Assembly (NCBI RefSeq): GCF_003412465.1
Contig: NZ_QTJV01000012.1
Span: forward strand, 186,001-250,000
From: Chitinophaga silvisoli
GTDB lineage: Bacteria; Bacteroidota; Bacteroidia; Chitinophagales; Chitinophagaceae
Length of the DNA stretch: 64,000 nt
Reading direction: 5' to 3'
Each line of letters starts with the position of its first letter. Position 1 is the stretch's first letter. Positions 27,302 to 36,346 of the stretch are shown piece by piece. A program made the translations under genes and the position numbers. The notes under the pieces are model-generated. The model searched no databases. It was not told the origin of the DNA and saw nothing but the letters and a program-made list of their open reading frames with translations.

Positions 27302-27913
27302 ATGTTCGATAAAATTTCACTTGAAAAACTAAAAGAGGATGAGTCGAAGGTTGTCTTTGAAAAAGACAAATCCTACCTGGTCGCTTATCCTGAATTCCTG
27401 CAATATTTTAAAGATATTGATGTCATTACAAAGCATCATTTGGTGATTGGTATCCATTTTACTTATGGATGGATGCCAACGATCTTCAATTTCAGGAAAG
27501 ACGAGAGCCAGTTTGATAATGCGGTGGCTATATTGAACAAAGTAAAGCAGGGAGTCTTGCTTACTGCAGAAGAACTAGACCTCCTAAGGGCCTGTTTTAA
27601 TAACTCTTTAGTCGGCGTTTCCAAGTTATTACACTTTATCAATCCTGAAAATTACGCTATCTGGGATAGCAGGGTTTATCGCTATATAAAAGGGAAAGAT
27701 GCCTGGCAATACCAGATCCATGATTATGAAGCCTATCTTGCTTATCTCCAATTTTGCAAGGGCATTATTTCCCAGCCTGCATTTCAGCCACTCCATCAAT
27801 CTATGATGAAAAAAGTAGGTTATGAAATAACAGCCCTCCGCTCTCTTGAGCTTATTATGTTTAAGAATGGCACTGCCTCCAGGGCAGATAACATTATAGA
27901 TAGTAATGCCTGA
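27302..27913 (+). CDS. Hypothetical 203-residue protein
   Basis: This is a soluble alpha-helical protein without signal peptide. The segment LLHFINPENYAIWDSRVYRY resembles the helix-hairpin-helix base-excision glycosylase-like proteins in which a conserved Asp follows a Trp, but no catalytic Lys can be pointed to. The start is 5 bases after the previous stop. Its last 20 bases overlap the convergent gpmA gene. Confidence 0.65.
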   Translation: MFDKISLEKLKEDESKVVFEKDKSYLVAYPEFLQYFKDIDVITKHHLVIGIHFTYGWMPTIFNFRKDESQFDNAVAILNKVKQGVLLTAEELDLLRACFNNSLVGVSKLLHFINPENYAIWDSRVYRYIKGKDAWQYQIHDYEAYLAYLQFCKGIISQPAFQPLHQSMMKKVGYEITALRSLELIMFKNGTASRADNIIDSNA

Positions 27914-28580
27914 TCCTGCTTAAATCATCATTCAATTCATACACCCAGGGAGTTCCAGTAGGGATGTCCAGCTTCGTTACTTCTTCATCACTGAGATGAT
28001 CGATGTACTGAATCAATGCACGCAGGCTATTTCCATGGGCAACAATGATCACCTGCTTTTTCTGTTTTAGTGCAGGGATAATCTTATTTGTCCAGTAGGG
28101 GAGTACCCGGTCCATGGTTTCACTCAGGTTTTCCGTCACAGGCAGTTCGCTGGGCAACAGGTCCTTGTACCTGGGATCATTGCCTGGAAAGCGGGGATCA
28201 GTTTTTTCCAGAACGGGTGGGTGCTCATGTGGATCTCTTCTCCACTTATGGACCTGTTCCTCTCCATATTGCTGCACTGTTTCCGCTTTATTCAATCCCT
28301 GCAAAGCACCATAAAACCGCTCATTTAAGTGCCATGATTTCTCTTCGGGGATATACAATTGATCCATGGTTTCCAGGGCCAGGTGTAAGGTCTTAATGGC
28401 TCTTTTGAGCACGGAGGTAAAGGCGAGGTCAAAATGAAAACCGTTGTCAGCCAGTAATTTTCCCGCATGTCTGGCTTGTTCAATGCCGGTCTGGGATAAG
28501 TCGACATCTGTCCAGCCGGTGAAACGGTTTTCCAGGTTCCAAAGGCTCTCGCCGTGGCGTAGGAGTACTAATTTTTGCAT
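27894..28580 (-). CDS. gpmA: 2,3-bisphosphoglycerate-dependent phosphoglycerate mutase
   Basis: Histidine-phosphatase fold. The phosphorylated His9 lies in LLRHGESLWN, and the family segments RFTGWTDVDLSQTGIEQA and ERFYGALQGLNKAETVQQYG follow, with the second catalytic His in VIIVAHGNSLRAL. It interconverts 3- and 2-phosphoglycerate in glycolysis in the cytosol. ATG at 28580 (MQKLVLL) fits the family better than the ATG three codons upstream at 28589. It is monocistronic and convergent with the hypothetical gene at 27302. Confidence 0.93.
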   Translation of the reverse strand: MQKLVLLRHGESLWNLENRFTGWTDVDLSQTGIEQARHAGKLLADNGFHFDLAFTSVLKRAIKTLHLALETMDQLYIPEEKSWHLNERFYGALQGLNKAETVQQYGEEQVHKWRRDPHEHPPVLEKTDPRFPGNDPRYKDLLPSELPVTENLSETMDRVLPYWTNKIIPALKQKKQVIIVAHGNSLRALIQYIDHLSDEEVTKLDIPTGTPWVYELNDDLSRIRHYYL

Positions 28581-28753
28581 GCTGAGCATGGCGCAAAAAA
28601 TATGCTATATTTTAAAGGCGTTGATTTTATTGTGTTAATCCAAATTAGATTTAATGGGTAAAAGGGGCCGCAAAACGATACCAGTACTGAGCCTGGCGGT
28701 CCGTGCATTTGCCTGCTGGCACTATTTCTGAATGAATACATAAAACTAATTTT

Positions 28754-28855
28754 ATGCTCATACCATTAATCGCTTTAGCTGTAGTTGTCGTAGGTGTTGT
28801 CATTTATATCATCTCGCAGGCAAGTAGAAAAACGCGTGATCAGGGAAACAGGTGA
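28754..28855 (+). CDS. Small single-helix membrane protein (33 residues)
   Basis: ATG at 28754 opens a 33-codon frame. Residues 2-21 are a strongly hydrophobic helix (LIPLIALAVVVVGVV followed by IYII), and the tail (QASRKTRDQGNR) is basic, as in positive-inside single-pass proteins. An AT-rich leader is present, and the structured repeat copy B begins within 10 bases of the stop, serving as a likely terminator. Too short for homology by eye, but composition and gene borders support it. Confidence 0.55.
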   Translation: MLIPLIALAVVVVGVVIYIISQASRKTRDQGNR

Positions 28856-28861
28856 TACACA

Positions 28862-28970
28862 AAAAAAAGAGGTTGTAGCAAAAGTAATTTCCGGGATTTA
28901 ATCCGGATCCCTGATGGAAAGAATTTATTATATTCTAAATACCATCAGGTTACTTTTCCTACAACCTCTT
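28862..28970 (-). repeat. Structured inverted-repeat element, copy B (opposite orientation)
   Basis: The outer arms AGAGGTTGTAG and CTACAACCTCT extend to AAAAGTAA/TTACTTTT. The inner hairpins are CCGG...CCGG and CCTGATGG...CCATCAGG. Hairpin order is reversed compared with copies A and D, showing opposite orientation. It lies exactly between two convergent gene ends (the small membrane protein and the DsbA-like gene). Confidence 0.82.
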
Positions 28971-28997
28971 GTAGCTTTCATAAAACGACCTGGTCAA

Positions 28998-29681
28998 CTA
29001 TTGAGAACTGATCACCTTCTCCACGCTCTTTGCCACCGCTTCAAAGGGTCTGTTGCCTGTAAGCAGCAGCGCTTGTCCTGATTTCCGTGAAGTCAGCAAC
29101 AGCGACGGAAAACGCTCTATCCGCCTGTAGCTCACTTCCTGCAAATCTGATTTGAATGCATCTACAGTAGCTTTACAGCCCAGCTGGATGCCGAACCTTT
29201 CTGCAGAAAAGCTTTCCGGGTATTCAGTTTCAAGCGCCGCTGCAATGTCAAGCAACACCTCTTTCTTTGCTATATTTTTCCCTTTTACCATGACAGCTTC
29301 CCATAATAAATACAGGTATCTTTCTTCCATTTCGGCTGACTGCAGCGCCGCTGTTTTCACGGCCACGCAGGCAGGGTAAGAAGAGGCAGGAGGATCCCTG
29401 AACCAGATCCTGTCGTCAATAACAGCTCCCGTCATTTGCCGGGCCTGCATCCAGACGGGGCCCATTTGCAAAGGACGGGAGACGGCCTGCACAGGATCAT
29501 GGTATTGCTTCCAATCTGATAACATGCCTCCCATGCAATATCGCAGGGAGATCATGTCGCCATATTCCACTTTCAATTGCCGGAGCACAGGCGCAAAAGC
29601 CCAGCTCCAGCAACAAAGCGGATCAGTATAACACACTAGTTCTAATGCAATGCTATTTTTTACTCCTACGTTTGCTTCCAT
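28998..29681 (-). CDS. DsbA/FrnE-like thioredoxin-fold protein
   Basis: The thioredoxin fold is interrupted by a helical insertion (227 residues). The active-site region reads TDPLCCWSW: Cys23-Cys24-Trp25-Ser26, so the second Cys of a CxxC pair is Ser and disulfide exchange would have to be monothiol. No signal peptide is seen, so it is probably cytosolic like FrnE-type proteins linked to oxidative stress. Its start overlaps the Mn-catalase end by 29 bases, implying a common transcript with the catalase and alcohol dehydrogenase. Confidence 0.82.
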   Translation of the reverse strand: MEANVGVKNSIALELVCYTDPLCCWSWAFAPVLRQLKVEYGDMISLRYCMGGMLSDWKQYHDPVQAVSRPLQMGPVWMQARQMTGAVIDDRIWFRDPPASSYPACVAVKTAALQSAEMEERYLYLLWEAVMVKGKNIAKKEVLLDIAAALETEYPESFSAERFGIQLGCKATVDAFKSDLQEVSYRRIERFPSLLLTSRKSGQALLLTGNRPFEAVAKSVEKVISSQ

Positions 29682-30636
29682 TTTCTATTTCCAGATCTTT
29701 GGCTGACTGGCTCCAAACCTGTTCGCCAATTGGTACTGCCATATTAATTTCTTCGCTTCGTTGTGCACTCATGCCATGATCAATTTCATCCACACCTTTC
29801 AGTGTTCTGGCTGTGCCCTTAGGTTCTATATCTGTCAGGCCATTTGTTTTCAGTACATAACTTACCGGATCTTCAATGAACTGCCAGGTTTCGCCTAACT
29901 GTGAAGACTCGCCCTCGTTCCATGGTCCCCTGATGTCCGCACCACTACTCATATTGAAATACAAATTGCTATAGCGTGGATCGGATTGCAATACACCGGG
30001 CGGGAAGTTTGGCTGAATAGTTTCCAGGGCTGCTTCGAACATCTGGAAATGCGCCACTTCTCTTGTCATCAGGAACTTCAGCGTCTCTTTTACATATGGA
30101 TCGTCTGTAAACTGCAACAGGTATTCGTAAGTAATTTTTGCCCTTGACTCTGCAGCTATATCAGAACGCAGGTCTACCGTAAGGTCGCCATTACAATCTC
30201 CATTAATGTAAGCAGCGGTCCAGGGTACACCCTGGCTATTGGTATAAGCCGGGCCACCGCCTGAAGAGGTGAGGAATTGCGGGGCTATCATAGATTTATG
30301 AATGATCTCCTCTTTGGCTTTTCTGCCATCCAGCATCTGCATGATCTCTGATTCGTCAGCGGCTTTCTTCAGGTCGCCATTCACACCTTGCAATAGCATC
30401 TGAATTGTTGCACCTACAATTTCGAGGTGGCTAAACTCTTCTGTGGCGATGTCCATCAGGAGGTCATATTTATCAGGGAATGGATTCCTTGCTGCAAAGG
30501 CCTGACCGAAATAACGGAGCGCCGCTGCCAGTTCGCCATTGGCACCACCAAACTGTTCCAGCAATAAAGTGGCAAATGCAGGATCGGGTTTGGACACCCT
30601 CGCGTTGAATTGAAGGTCTTTTACGTGGTAAAACAT
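29653..30636 (-). CDS. Manganese (non-haem) catalase
   Basis: Ferritin-like dimanganese catalase of 327 residues. Metal ligands are visible: Glu35 (GELAAAL), Glu66 and His70 (TEEFSHLE), Glu163 (AAESRAK), and Glu193 with His196 (REVAHF). It converts hydrogen peroxide to water and oxygen in the cytosol. The C-terminal tail is basic (GSKRRSKK). It lies 16 bases after the alcohol dehydrogenase gene and overlaps the DsbA-like gene, which makes a three-gene stress unit. Confidence 0.95.
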   Translation of the reverse strand: MFYHVKDLQFNARVSKPDPAFATLLLEQFGGANGELAAALRYFGQAFAARNPFPDKYDLLMDIATEEFSHLEIVGATIQMLLQGVNGDLKKAADESEIMQMLDGRKAKEEIIHKSMIAPQFLTSSGGGPAYTNSQGVPWTAAYINGDCNGDLTVDLRSDIAAESRAKITYEYLLQFTDDPYVKETLKFLMTREVAHFQMFEAALETIQPNFPPGVLQSDPRYSNLYFNMSSGADIRGPWNEGESSQLGETWQFIEDPVSYVLKTNGLTDIEPKGTARTLKGVDEIDHGMSAQRSEEINMAVPIGEQVWSQSAKDLEIENGSKRRSKK

Positions 30637-30652
30637 AAATTATAAGCTTTTA

Positions 30653-31810
30653 TCAGGGTTTGAGAATAACTTTTACACAATCGTCTTCCTTATGCTTAAA
30701 GATGTCGTATGCATGAGAAACTTCTGCCAATGGTAATGTATGGCTTACGATGTCATGCAGCTTTACTTTGCCGGTATCTACCAGGTTTATTAAGTGATCT
30801 ATATAGTTTGTAACCGGTGCCTGTCCCATCTGGATCTTAATACCCTTGTCAAAGATCCTGTGCACAGGGAAGTTATCATAAGGGCTTCCATACACGCCTA
30901 CCACTGTTACTGTACCGCCGCGTCTTACTGCTTCAAAGCAGGCTTCCATTACTTTCATGGTGCCTTTTTCAAAATTGATCACAGCTTTCACTTTGTCAAA
31001 GAAAGAGCGCTCCGCCTCGGTGCCTACAGCATCGACGCATACATCTGCACCACGTCCCCCGGTTAATTCCCGGATTACTTCTACAGCATTTACTTCGTGG
31101 GGATTAATAGTTTCAACATTGTTCACTGCCCTTGCTTTTTCTAATCTGTAATTGAGAGGATCAATGGCAATCACCCTGCCTGCACCCTGTAGCCAGGCTG
31201 CTTTTTGTGCCATCAGGCCTACAGGTCCTGAGCCAAAGATGGCCACTGTTTCACCCCCTTTCAGATGTGCCCAGTCGATTGCCGCCCAGCCGGTAGGAAA
31301 GATATCTGTGAGGAATAAGACCTGCTCATCGACAAGTGCATCTGATACTTTGCGTGGACTTACATCCGCATAAGGCACACGAACATATTCTGCCTGTCCG
31401 CCACTATACCCCCCATACAGGTCTGTATAGCCGAAGAGTGCGCCTCCTTTGCCTTTCAGCATATCGCCTTCAGGACCGTAATATTCAGGATTGGAATGCT
31501 CGCAGGCTGTAGGCAGTTGATGCTGACAAAAATAGCATTGTCCGCAGGCGATGGGGAAGGGCACAACAATTCTGTCTCCTGCTTTGAATTTGGTAACACC
31601 ACGACCTGTCTCTTCCACGATGCCCATGAATTCATGTCCCATTATCAGGTCTTTGCCTTGTGGAAAGAAACCATCGTATATATGTAAATCAGAGCCACAA
31701 ATGGCTGTGGAGGTTACTTTCAGAATGAGGTCTGTCTCTTTCTCTATAATCGGGTCTGCTACTGAATCAAAAGAAATCTTACCCGGATGGTGAAAAACGG
31801 CTGCTTTCAT
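30653..31810 (-). CDS. Zinc-dependent alcohol dehydrogenase (formaldehyde dehydrogenase-like)
   Basis: MDR-family enzyme of 385 residues. Catalytic zinc ligands are Cys38 (TAICGSDLH) with His59-Glu60 (MGHEFMG). The structural zinc region is CGQCYFCQHQLPTACEH, with fewer cysteines than the classical four. The NAD-binding loop is FGSGPVGLMAQ. Length and the glutathione-independent formaldehyde dehydrogenase-like C-terminus suggest oxidation of a small alcohol or aldehyde; the substrate is not fixed. It is the first gene of the unit with Mn-catalase and the DsbA-like protein. Confidence 0.9.
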   Translation of the reverse strand: MKAAVFHHPGKISFDSVADPIIEKETDLILKVTSTAICGSDLHIYDGFFPQGKDLIMGHEFMGIVEETGRGVTKFKAGDRIVVPFPIACGQCYFCQHQLPTACEHSNPEYYGPEGDMLKGKGGALFGYTDLYGGYSGGQAEYVRVPYADVSPRKVSDALVDEQVLFLTDIFPTGWAAIDWAHLKGGETVAIFGSGPVGLMAQKAAWLQGAGRVIAIDPLNYRLEKARAVNNVETINPHEVNAVEVIRELTGGRGADVCVDAVGTEAERSFFDKVKAVINFEKGTMKVMEACFEAVRRGGTVTVVGVYGSPYDNFPVHRIFDKGIKIQMGQAPVTNYIDHLINLVDTGKVKLHDIVSHTLPLAEVSHAYDIFKHKEDDCVKVILKP

Positions 31811-31940
31811 ATTGTTCTTTTAATGAAGAACAATGCACAAAGACGGGGCCATGCCATTTTCAGGGAGATAACACCGATGAGTGCGCAGGACAATGTTTCT
31901 AACTATACACACAACAGGAAAATAAAAGGGAAGCCATGTA

Positions 31941-31981
31941 TAATAAAAAAGCGGCTCAATGAAATTCATTGAACCGCTTAT
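31941..31981 (-). terminator. Rho-independent terminator of the OmpA/PD40 gene
   Basis: On the minus strand AAGCGG-TTCAATGA pairs with TCATTGA-CCGCTT around a four-base loop, followed by a T-run (TTTTTTATTA). It lies 20 bases after the stop at 32001. Confidence 0.85.
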
Positions 31982-32000
31982 TAGTAAACATCAATCCTTT

Positions 32001-34010
32001 TTACCTGTCAAACACTTCAAATTCAGTCCTTCTATTGGCCTGATGTTCTTGTTCCGAACAATGCACACCGTTTGCACAACGGTTAATTAATCTCGTTTCG
32101 CCATATCCGGTAGCTGTCATACGCTCTTTGGCGATGCCCTGTGATATGAAATATTGTAATACTGACGCAGCTCTTCTCTGCGATAATTTCATGTTATAAT
32201 TGTCGTCTGAGCGGCTATCTGTATGGAATCCCATCGCTAATTTCCAGGATGGATTTTCTTTCATCAGTGCTATGAGCTTATTCAGCTCTTTCGCCGCATC
32301 AGGTCTTACAGTTGATTTTCCCAGGTCGAAGTATACGTTTGCCGGGTTGAATCGGTTACCCAAGTCTATCTTATGGCCTGTCACATTTGCTTTCGCTATG
32401 ATCAAAGGTTTCTTTTCAGGTGCTGCTACCTGTTTTATTTCAATTTTTTGTAACCACACATCCTGGTGTAATACCTGCGATTCTGTCAATCCATTGGTAG
32501 TGACTACAGCATTCTCAGCAGGATTGTAGGTCACTCTTGTGGCATTCAATCCATAATCAGACAAACTATCAAGTACGAATCTGTAATTACCGGCATCGTC
32601 TGTTTCTGCTGTCAGCACCTTGCCTGTAGCTTTGTTTGCCAGTGTTACCGTTGCATTGTTTAATGGCGCTTTCGTTACTTTGTCAAATGCTTTTCCTTCC
32701 AGGCTGAACACGAGGATCTTCCAGGGGGTAAAGCGGTAGATGTCGTCGTTACCATATCCGCCAGGTCTGTTGGAAGAGAAATATAAGGTCTTGCCCGTAT
32801 TATAAGCCGGACTAAAATCATCCTGTGCACTGTTGACCGGTGCTCCCATATTTACAGGAAACCATTTGCCTTCCTGCTGCTTTGCAGAAAAAATATCTAA
32901 ACCACCAATGCCGGGTCTGCCATCAGTAGCGAAGTAAAATACACCTGTGCTATCCATGAACGGGGTGCGCTCACTACCTGCTGTATTGATGGATGGGCCC
33001 ATGTTTACAGGTGTTTCCCATTTACCGTCCGTTCCCCTGGTGCAATAATAAATATCAGTGCCACCTAAACCACGAGTGCCATAATCGGCTACGAAATAGA
33101 GCGTACGTCCGTCAGCACTGATGAAGGGATCTCCTACACTGTAATCAAAGATCTCATTGTATTGAAAGCTGTCTGTTTCCCAGTTACCGTTTGTATTGTT
33201 CCATTTAGATGCTTTCAGTTCTACGTTCAGGGTATATAACTGCTCTGCAAAACGGCCTTTCTTTTTTACCAGGTTTGTCACCGCATAATACATGGTATTT
33301 CCATCAGCCGTATACGTTGCTTTGGCACTATGGTAGTCACCGTTTACATTGCGGGAGAGCAGGCGGGTGCTGCTGCTGTCAAAACCATCGCTTTCATACA
33401 GGTGAAGATAACTACGGCCGGTAAAGCCATATTTCTTTCTGCTGATATTCGAATTGTTAAAGAGCTTGTCGTGACGCAGGGAATCATAAGGACGATCCGA
33501 TGCAAATACAAACCTGCCATTTCTAAAACCTGTACCCCAGTCCGCCCATTGCGTATTCATGGCTTTCAGGTTTTCCAAATCCCCTTTTACCGGTTTAGCA
33601 TTCCACTTCATAGCGCTATCACAACCTTGTTTCATGCTGATCGCCAGCGGATCATTCGGCTGCTTTCCCAGGTAACCATCTAGTGCTTCTTTGGCATCTG
33701 TATATTTAGCATTATTGATCAGCACTTTTGCATAGTGCAGTTCATCGTTGGCAGTATGCTCAGGAAGTACAACGAGTTTGCGATACCATGTTTCGGCTTC
33801 CGCATATTCGTTCAATAATTGATAACTGTCAGCTACTCCTCGGATGGCGCGAACGGTTACTTTTTTACTGAAAGCCTTTTTGTACAAAGGAATGGCAGCA
33901 GTATAATTATACAAGGATGCCTGTTTATCTGCTTCTTTTAAAACATATTGTGCATTCGAAAGGGTGGCAGAGAGCAGCATGATGCTGAACAGCGCAATCT
34001 TTTTATCCAT
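32001..34010 (-). CDS. OmpA-family outer-membrane protein with TPR and PD40 repeats
   Basis: A signal peptide (1-20) precedes a TPR-like helical part (about 25-130), a propeller built of WD40-like PD40 units (GKTLYFSSNRPGGYGNDDIY, TGVFYFATDGRPGIGGLDIF), a carboxypeptidase-regulatory-like beta domain (about 430-510) and a C-terminal OmpA peptidoglycan-binding domain (NVYFDLGKSTVRPDA, NMKLSQRRAASVLQYF). This is the architecture of Bacteroidota cell-envelope proteins such as PorE-like factors of type IX secretion. Here no PorP/SprF gene is beside it, so the specific role is open. It is monocistronic with its own terminator. Confidence 0.9.
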   Translation of the reverse strand: MDKKIALFSIMLLSATLSNAQYVLKEADKQASLYNYTAAIPLYKKAFSKKVTVRAIRGVADSYQLLNEYAEAETWYRKLVVLPEHTANDELHYAKVLINNAKYTDAKEALDGYLGKQPNDPLAISMKQGCDSAMKWNAKPVKGDLENLKAMNTQWADWGTGFRNGRFVFASDRPYDSLRHDKLFNNSNISRKKYGFTGRSYLHLYESDGFDSSSTRLLSRNVNGDYHSAKATYTADGNTMYYAVTNLVKKKGRFAEQLYTLNVELKASKWNNTNGNWETDSFQYNEIFDYSVGDPFISADGRTLYFVADYGTRGLGGTDIYYCTRGTDGKWETPVNMGPSINTAGSERTPFMDSTGVFYFATDGRPGIGGLDIFSAKQQEGKWFPVNMGAPVNSAQDDFSPAYNTGKTLYFSSNRPGGYGNDDIYRFTPWKILVFSLEGKAFDKVTKAPLNNATVTLANKATGKVLTAETDDAGNYRFVLDSLSDYGLNATRVTYNPAENAVVTTNGLTESQVLHQDVWLQKIEIKQVAAPEKKPLIIAKANVTGHKIDLGNRFNPANVYFDLGKSTVRPDAAKELNKLIALMKENPSWKLAMGFHTDSRSDDNYNMKLSQRRAASVLQYFISQGIAKERMTATGYGETRLINRCANGVHCSEQEHQANRRTEFEVFDR

Positions 34011-34149
34011 ATACAGGGAGAACGGTTAAAAAATGGATCCCATCGGATCGGTTTCACATAGGTCAAAAAACGCTAACCTTTCAATCTCATATCGCAATGC
34101 AAAATTACCTTCAGACTGATCTTCGTCACATAGTAGAAATTCTATATGC

Positions 34150-34169
34150 TTGTAGTATAAGTACTACAA
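34150..34169. promoter_or_regulatory. 20-base inverted repeat between divergent genes
   Basis: TTGTAGTA and TACTACAA are perfect 8-base arms separated by TAAG. It lies 140 bases before the OmpA/PD40 start and 54 bases before the receiver gene, so it is a candidate operator for either. The binding protein is unknown. Confidence 0.5.
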
Positions 34170-34223
34170 ATGCGAAAATTCTAATATTCTAGTTTTGTGG
34201 AATGTAATCATATTTCTTTATTG

Positions 34224-34655
34224 ATGAAAACTATTTTGATAGCCATAGACCCATCTATATTCAGGTATGGACTTACCCAGATCATAGCTACAATGCCCCA
34301 GCCCACAGACATTGAAACTGCCGATACCTGCGAGGCTGCGCTTGCCCTTTTGGACAGCCGGTGTTTTGATTTATTAATTACTGATTTGCACCCGGAGATT
34401 CTACGCCCGGTGAAAGAGAAATGTCCTGACATAAAGGTCATGATCTATACTTCTGCAGATGAGAAGACGTTTGCAATTGACAATCTGCTGGCGGGTGCCG
34501 ATGGCTACCTGAGTAAGAGTGCGAAGAAGGAGGAGATGGAGTACGCGGTGAAGACGGTGCTGAACGGGGAGAAGTATATGAGTGGGGCGGTACGGCAGGA
34601 GATGCTGAACCAGCTTTGCTTAAAAAGGAGAGCCGGCCACAAAAGAGCATATTGA
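34224..34655 (+). CDS. Stand-alone response-regulator receiver protein
   Basis: The protein has 143 residues from ATG 34224; the GTG at 34197 is not needed. It is a CheY-like receiver with phospho-acceptor Asp54 in LLITDLHPE, the Thr/Ser position in MIYTSADE, and the Lys in GYLSKSAKK. The usual N-terminal acidic pair is reduced (IAIDPSIF). The sequence resembles NarL/FixJ receivers, but the LuxR-type HTH is missing and only about 25 basic residues follow, so it cannot bind DNA in the usual way; it may be a truncated regulator or act by protein contact. The 3' end lies inside a strong terminator hairpin. Confidence 0.82.
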   Translation: MKTILIAIDPSIFRYGLTQIIATMPQPTDIETADTCEAALALLDSRCFDLLITDLHPEILRPVKEKCPDIKVMIYTSADEKTFAIDNLLAGADGYLSKSAKKEEMEYAVKTVLNGEKYMSGAVRQEMLNQLCLKRRAGHKRAY

Positions 34656-34680
34656 AATATGCTTTTGTGACCGGCTCCTC
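34627..34680. terminator. Bidirectional terminator hairpin between convergent genes
   Basis: GAGCCGG-CACAAAAG-CATAT pairs with ATATG-CTTTTGTG-CCGGCTC, a long stem of more than 18 pairs with a few bulges. It lies between the convergent receiver and GH29 genes and overlaps the last codons of the receiver gene. Confidence 0.8.
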
Positions 34681-34691
34681 AAGTATTGTTA

Positions 34692-36107
34692 CTAAGCTTC
34701 TACTTTGAACGTAGCGGCGTATTTCAGACCGCTTTGTTGTTGTAAGTTCTTAGGTATTTTGATCTCCAGTTTACCATTGTTGAGTTTCCAGCTCAGTTTC
34801 GCTTTGGTACCCAGCAGTGTTACACGTTTAATCTTTGCAGGCTTTTCGATAGCAAAAGCCACTGTTTCAGGCAGTTTCACTGCATCGCTGTCGGATGTAA
34901 AGAATGCGTAGGTAGCAGAGCTGTCTTTCCTTTGTGTATAGAATACATTGTTGTCGGAGTAGGGAGCTACCGGACGGGAAGCATGAATTCCTTCACCGTT
35001 GATTTTCATCCATGCACCGATATCTGCCAGTCTTTCGTAGGCCTGTGGTGTCCAGTCACCTTTTGCGCTCGGGCCGATGTTCAGCAGGAAGTTACCACCT
35101 CTTGACACGATCTTTACCAGCAGGGTAACCAGTTTCAGGGAAGACTTCATCTGGTCGGTGTGGGTATAGGTCCAGCTGTCACCCATAGACATACAGGTTT
35201 CCCATGGATAAGGGAGTGGCTTTTCAGGCAGCGTTTGTTCCGGCGTAGCATAGTTTTCGAATTCACCGGGTACTTCTCTGTCTACTACGATCAGGCCTGG
35301 TTGATTTTTACGACCCATTGCAGCAATCTTAGGCATATCGATCTCCTGTTTGCCGCCTGGCCTTACCCAGCCACCATCCAGCCAGAGGATGTCGATAGTA
35401 CCGTAGTTGGTCATCAGTTCTTCGATCTGGCGGTAGGTATATTCTTTAAATGCAGCCCATTTTTCAGGATACATTTTGATATTGTAGTTGGTGTTACGCC
35501 CCATCACCGGGTAGTATTTCCACCAGAAATCCTGGCTATGCCAGTCTGGTTTGGAAAAATAGGCACCGATCATGAAACTGTCCTTACGGAAAGTGTCAAA
35601 GATTTCCCTGGCGATGTTTGCTTTAGGATTTTTGGAGAAAGGTACGTTTGGAGCAGTGATTTTGTAGTCCGTTTGCTTGGTATCGAACATACAGAAACCA
35701 TCGTGGTGTTTGGTTGTAAATACCACGTAGTTCATACCCGCATTTTTAGCGGCTTTAGCCCATTTTTCAGGGTTGAAGTCTACGGGATTGAATTCATTGG
35801 GTAGTTTCTCATAGGCTTCGCGATATACGTTGTAATCAGCGGAGTAAGGGCCTTTTCTTACCACCCAGTCATCAGGGCAAATGCTCCAGCTTTCTACTTC
35901 TTCCCATAGGGTATAGGGGCCCCAGTGCATAAATAAGCCAAAGCGTTGATCCTGCCACTTATCCAGTTTTTTGATCACGAGTGGATCGGTAGGAGCTACA
36001 TACTCCTTGGACATGTGGTGCAGACCATCAGTTTCCTGGGCTGTTGCTTGTTTTACTGTCAGCATAGCTGCAAATAAAACGGAGCAAGCAACGATTGTTT
36101 TCTTCAT
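34692..36107 (-). CDS. Secreted alpha-L-fucosidase, glycoside hydrolase family 29
   Basis: A signal peptide (about 1-23, ending ATAQ) is followed by the GH29 TIM barrel: RFGLFMHWGPYTLWE, FTTKHHDGFCMFDTKQTDY, and the nucleophile Asp in DILWLDGGWVR, with a C-terminal beta-sandwich. It releases alpha-linked fucose from glycans by a retaining mechanism, in the periplasm or at the surface. At 471 residues it is a standard single-catalytic-domain form. It is monocistronic, with no SusC/SusD neighbours. Confidence 0.94.
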   Translation of the reverse strand: MKKTIVACSVLFAAMLTVKQATAQETDGLHHMSKEYVAPTDPLVIKKLDKWQDQRFGLFMHWGPYTLWEEVESWSICPDDWVVRKGPYSADYNVYREAYEKLPNEFNPVDFNPEKWAKAAKNAGMNYVVFTTKHHDGFCMFDTKQTDYKITAPNVPFSKNPKANIAREIFDTFRKDSFMIGAYFSKPDWHSQDFWWKYYPVMGRNTNYNIKMYPEKWAAFKEYTYRQIEELMTNYGTIDILWLDGGWVRPGGKQEIDMPKIAAMGRKNQPGLIVVDREVPGEFENYATPEQTLPEKPLPYPWETCMSMGDSWTYTHTDQMKSSLKLVTLLVKIVSRGGNFLLNIGPSAKGDWTPQAYERLADIGAWMKINGEGIHASRPVAPYSDNNVFYTQRKDSSATYAFFTSDSDAVKLPETVAFAIEKPAKIKRVTLLGTKAKLSWKLNNGKLEIKIPKNLQQQSGLKYAATFKVEA

Positions 36108-36279
36108 GTATTCGACCTGTTTTAATTTCAGCCTGTAAGATGCGGAATATTGGTGGATTGAATGCGCATATTTTACCTGATATTGATAGTAAAAGAAAAA
36201 AGGGGATGGAATAGAATTGAAATAGGGAGCATGGGGCTGATATTTAAGGCTCCATGTTGCTGTGGGGGAACCTGCATAG

Positions 36280-36314
36280 AAAAAGGCTGCTCAATGGGTT
36301 TGAGACAGCCTTTT
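36280..36314 (-). terminator. Rho-independent terminator of the S8 peptidase gene
   Basis: On the minus strand AAAGGCTG(T)CTCAA pairs with TTGAG-CAGCCTTT, followed by a T-run. It lies 33 bases after the peptidase stop. Confidence 0.82.
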
Positions 36315-36346
36315 CCATTTGTTGGTATGTATGTAAGGGGTTAGTC

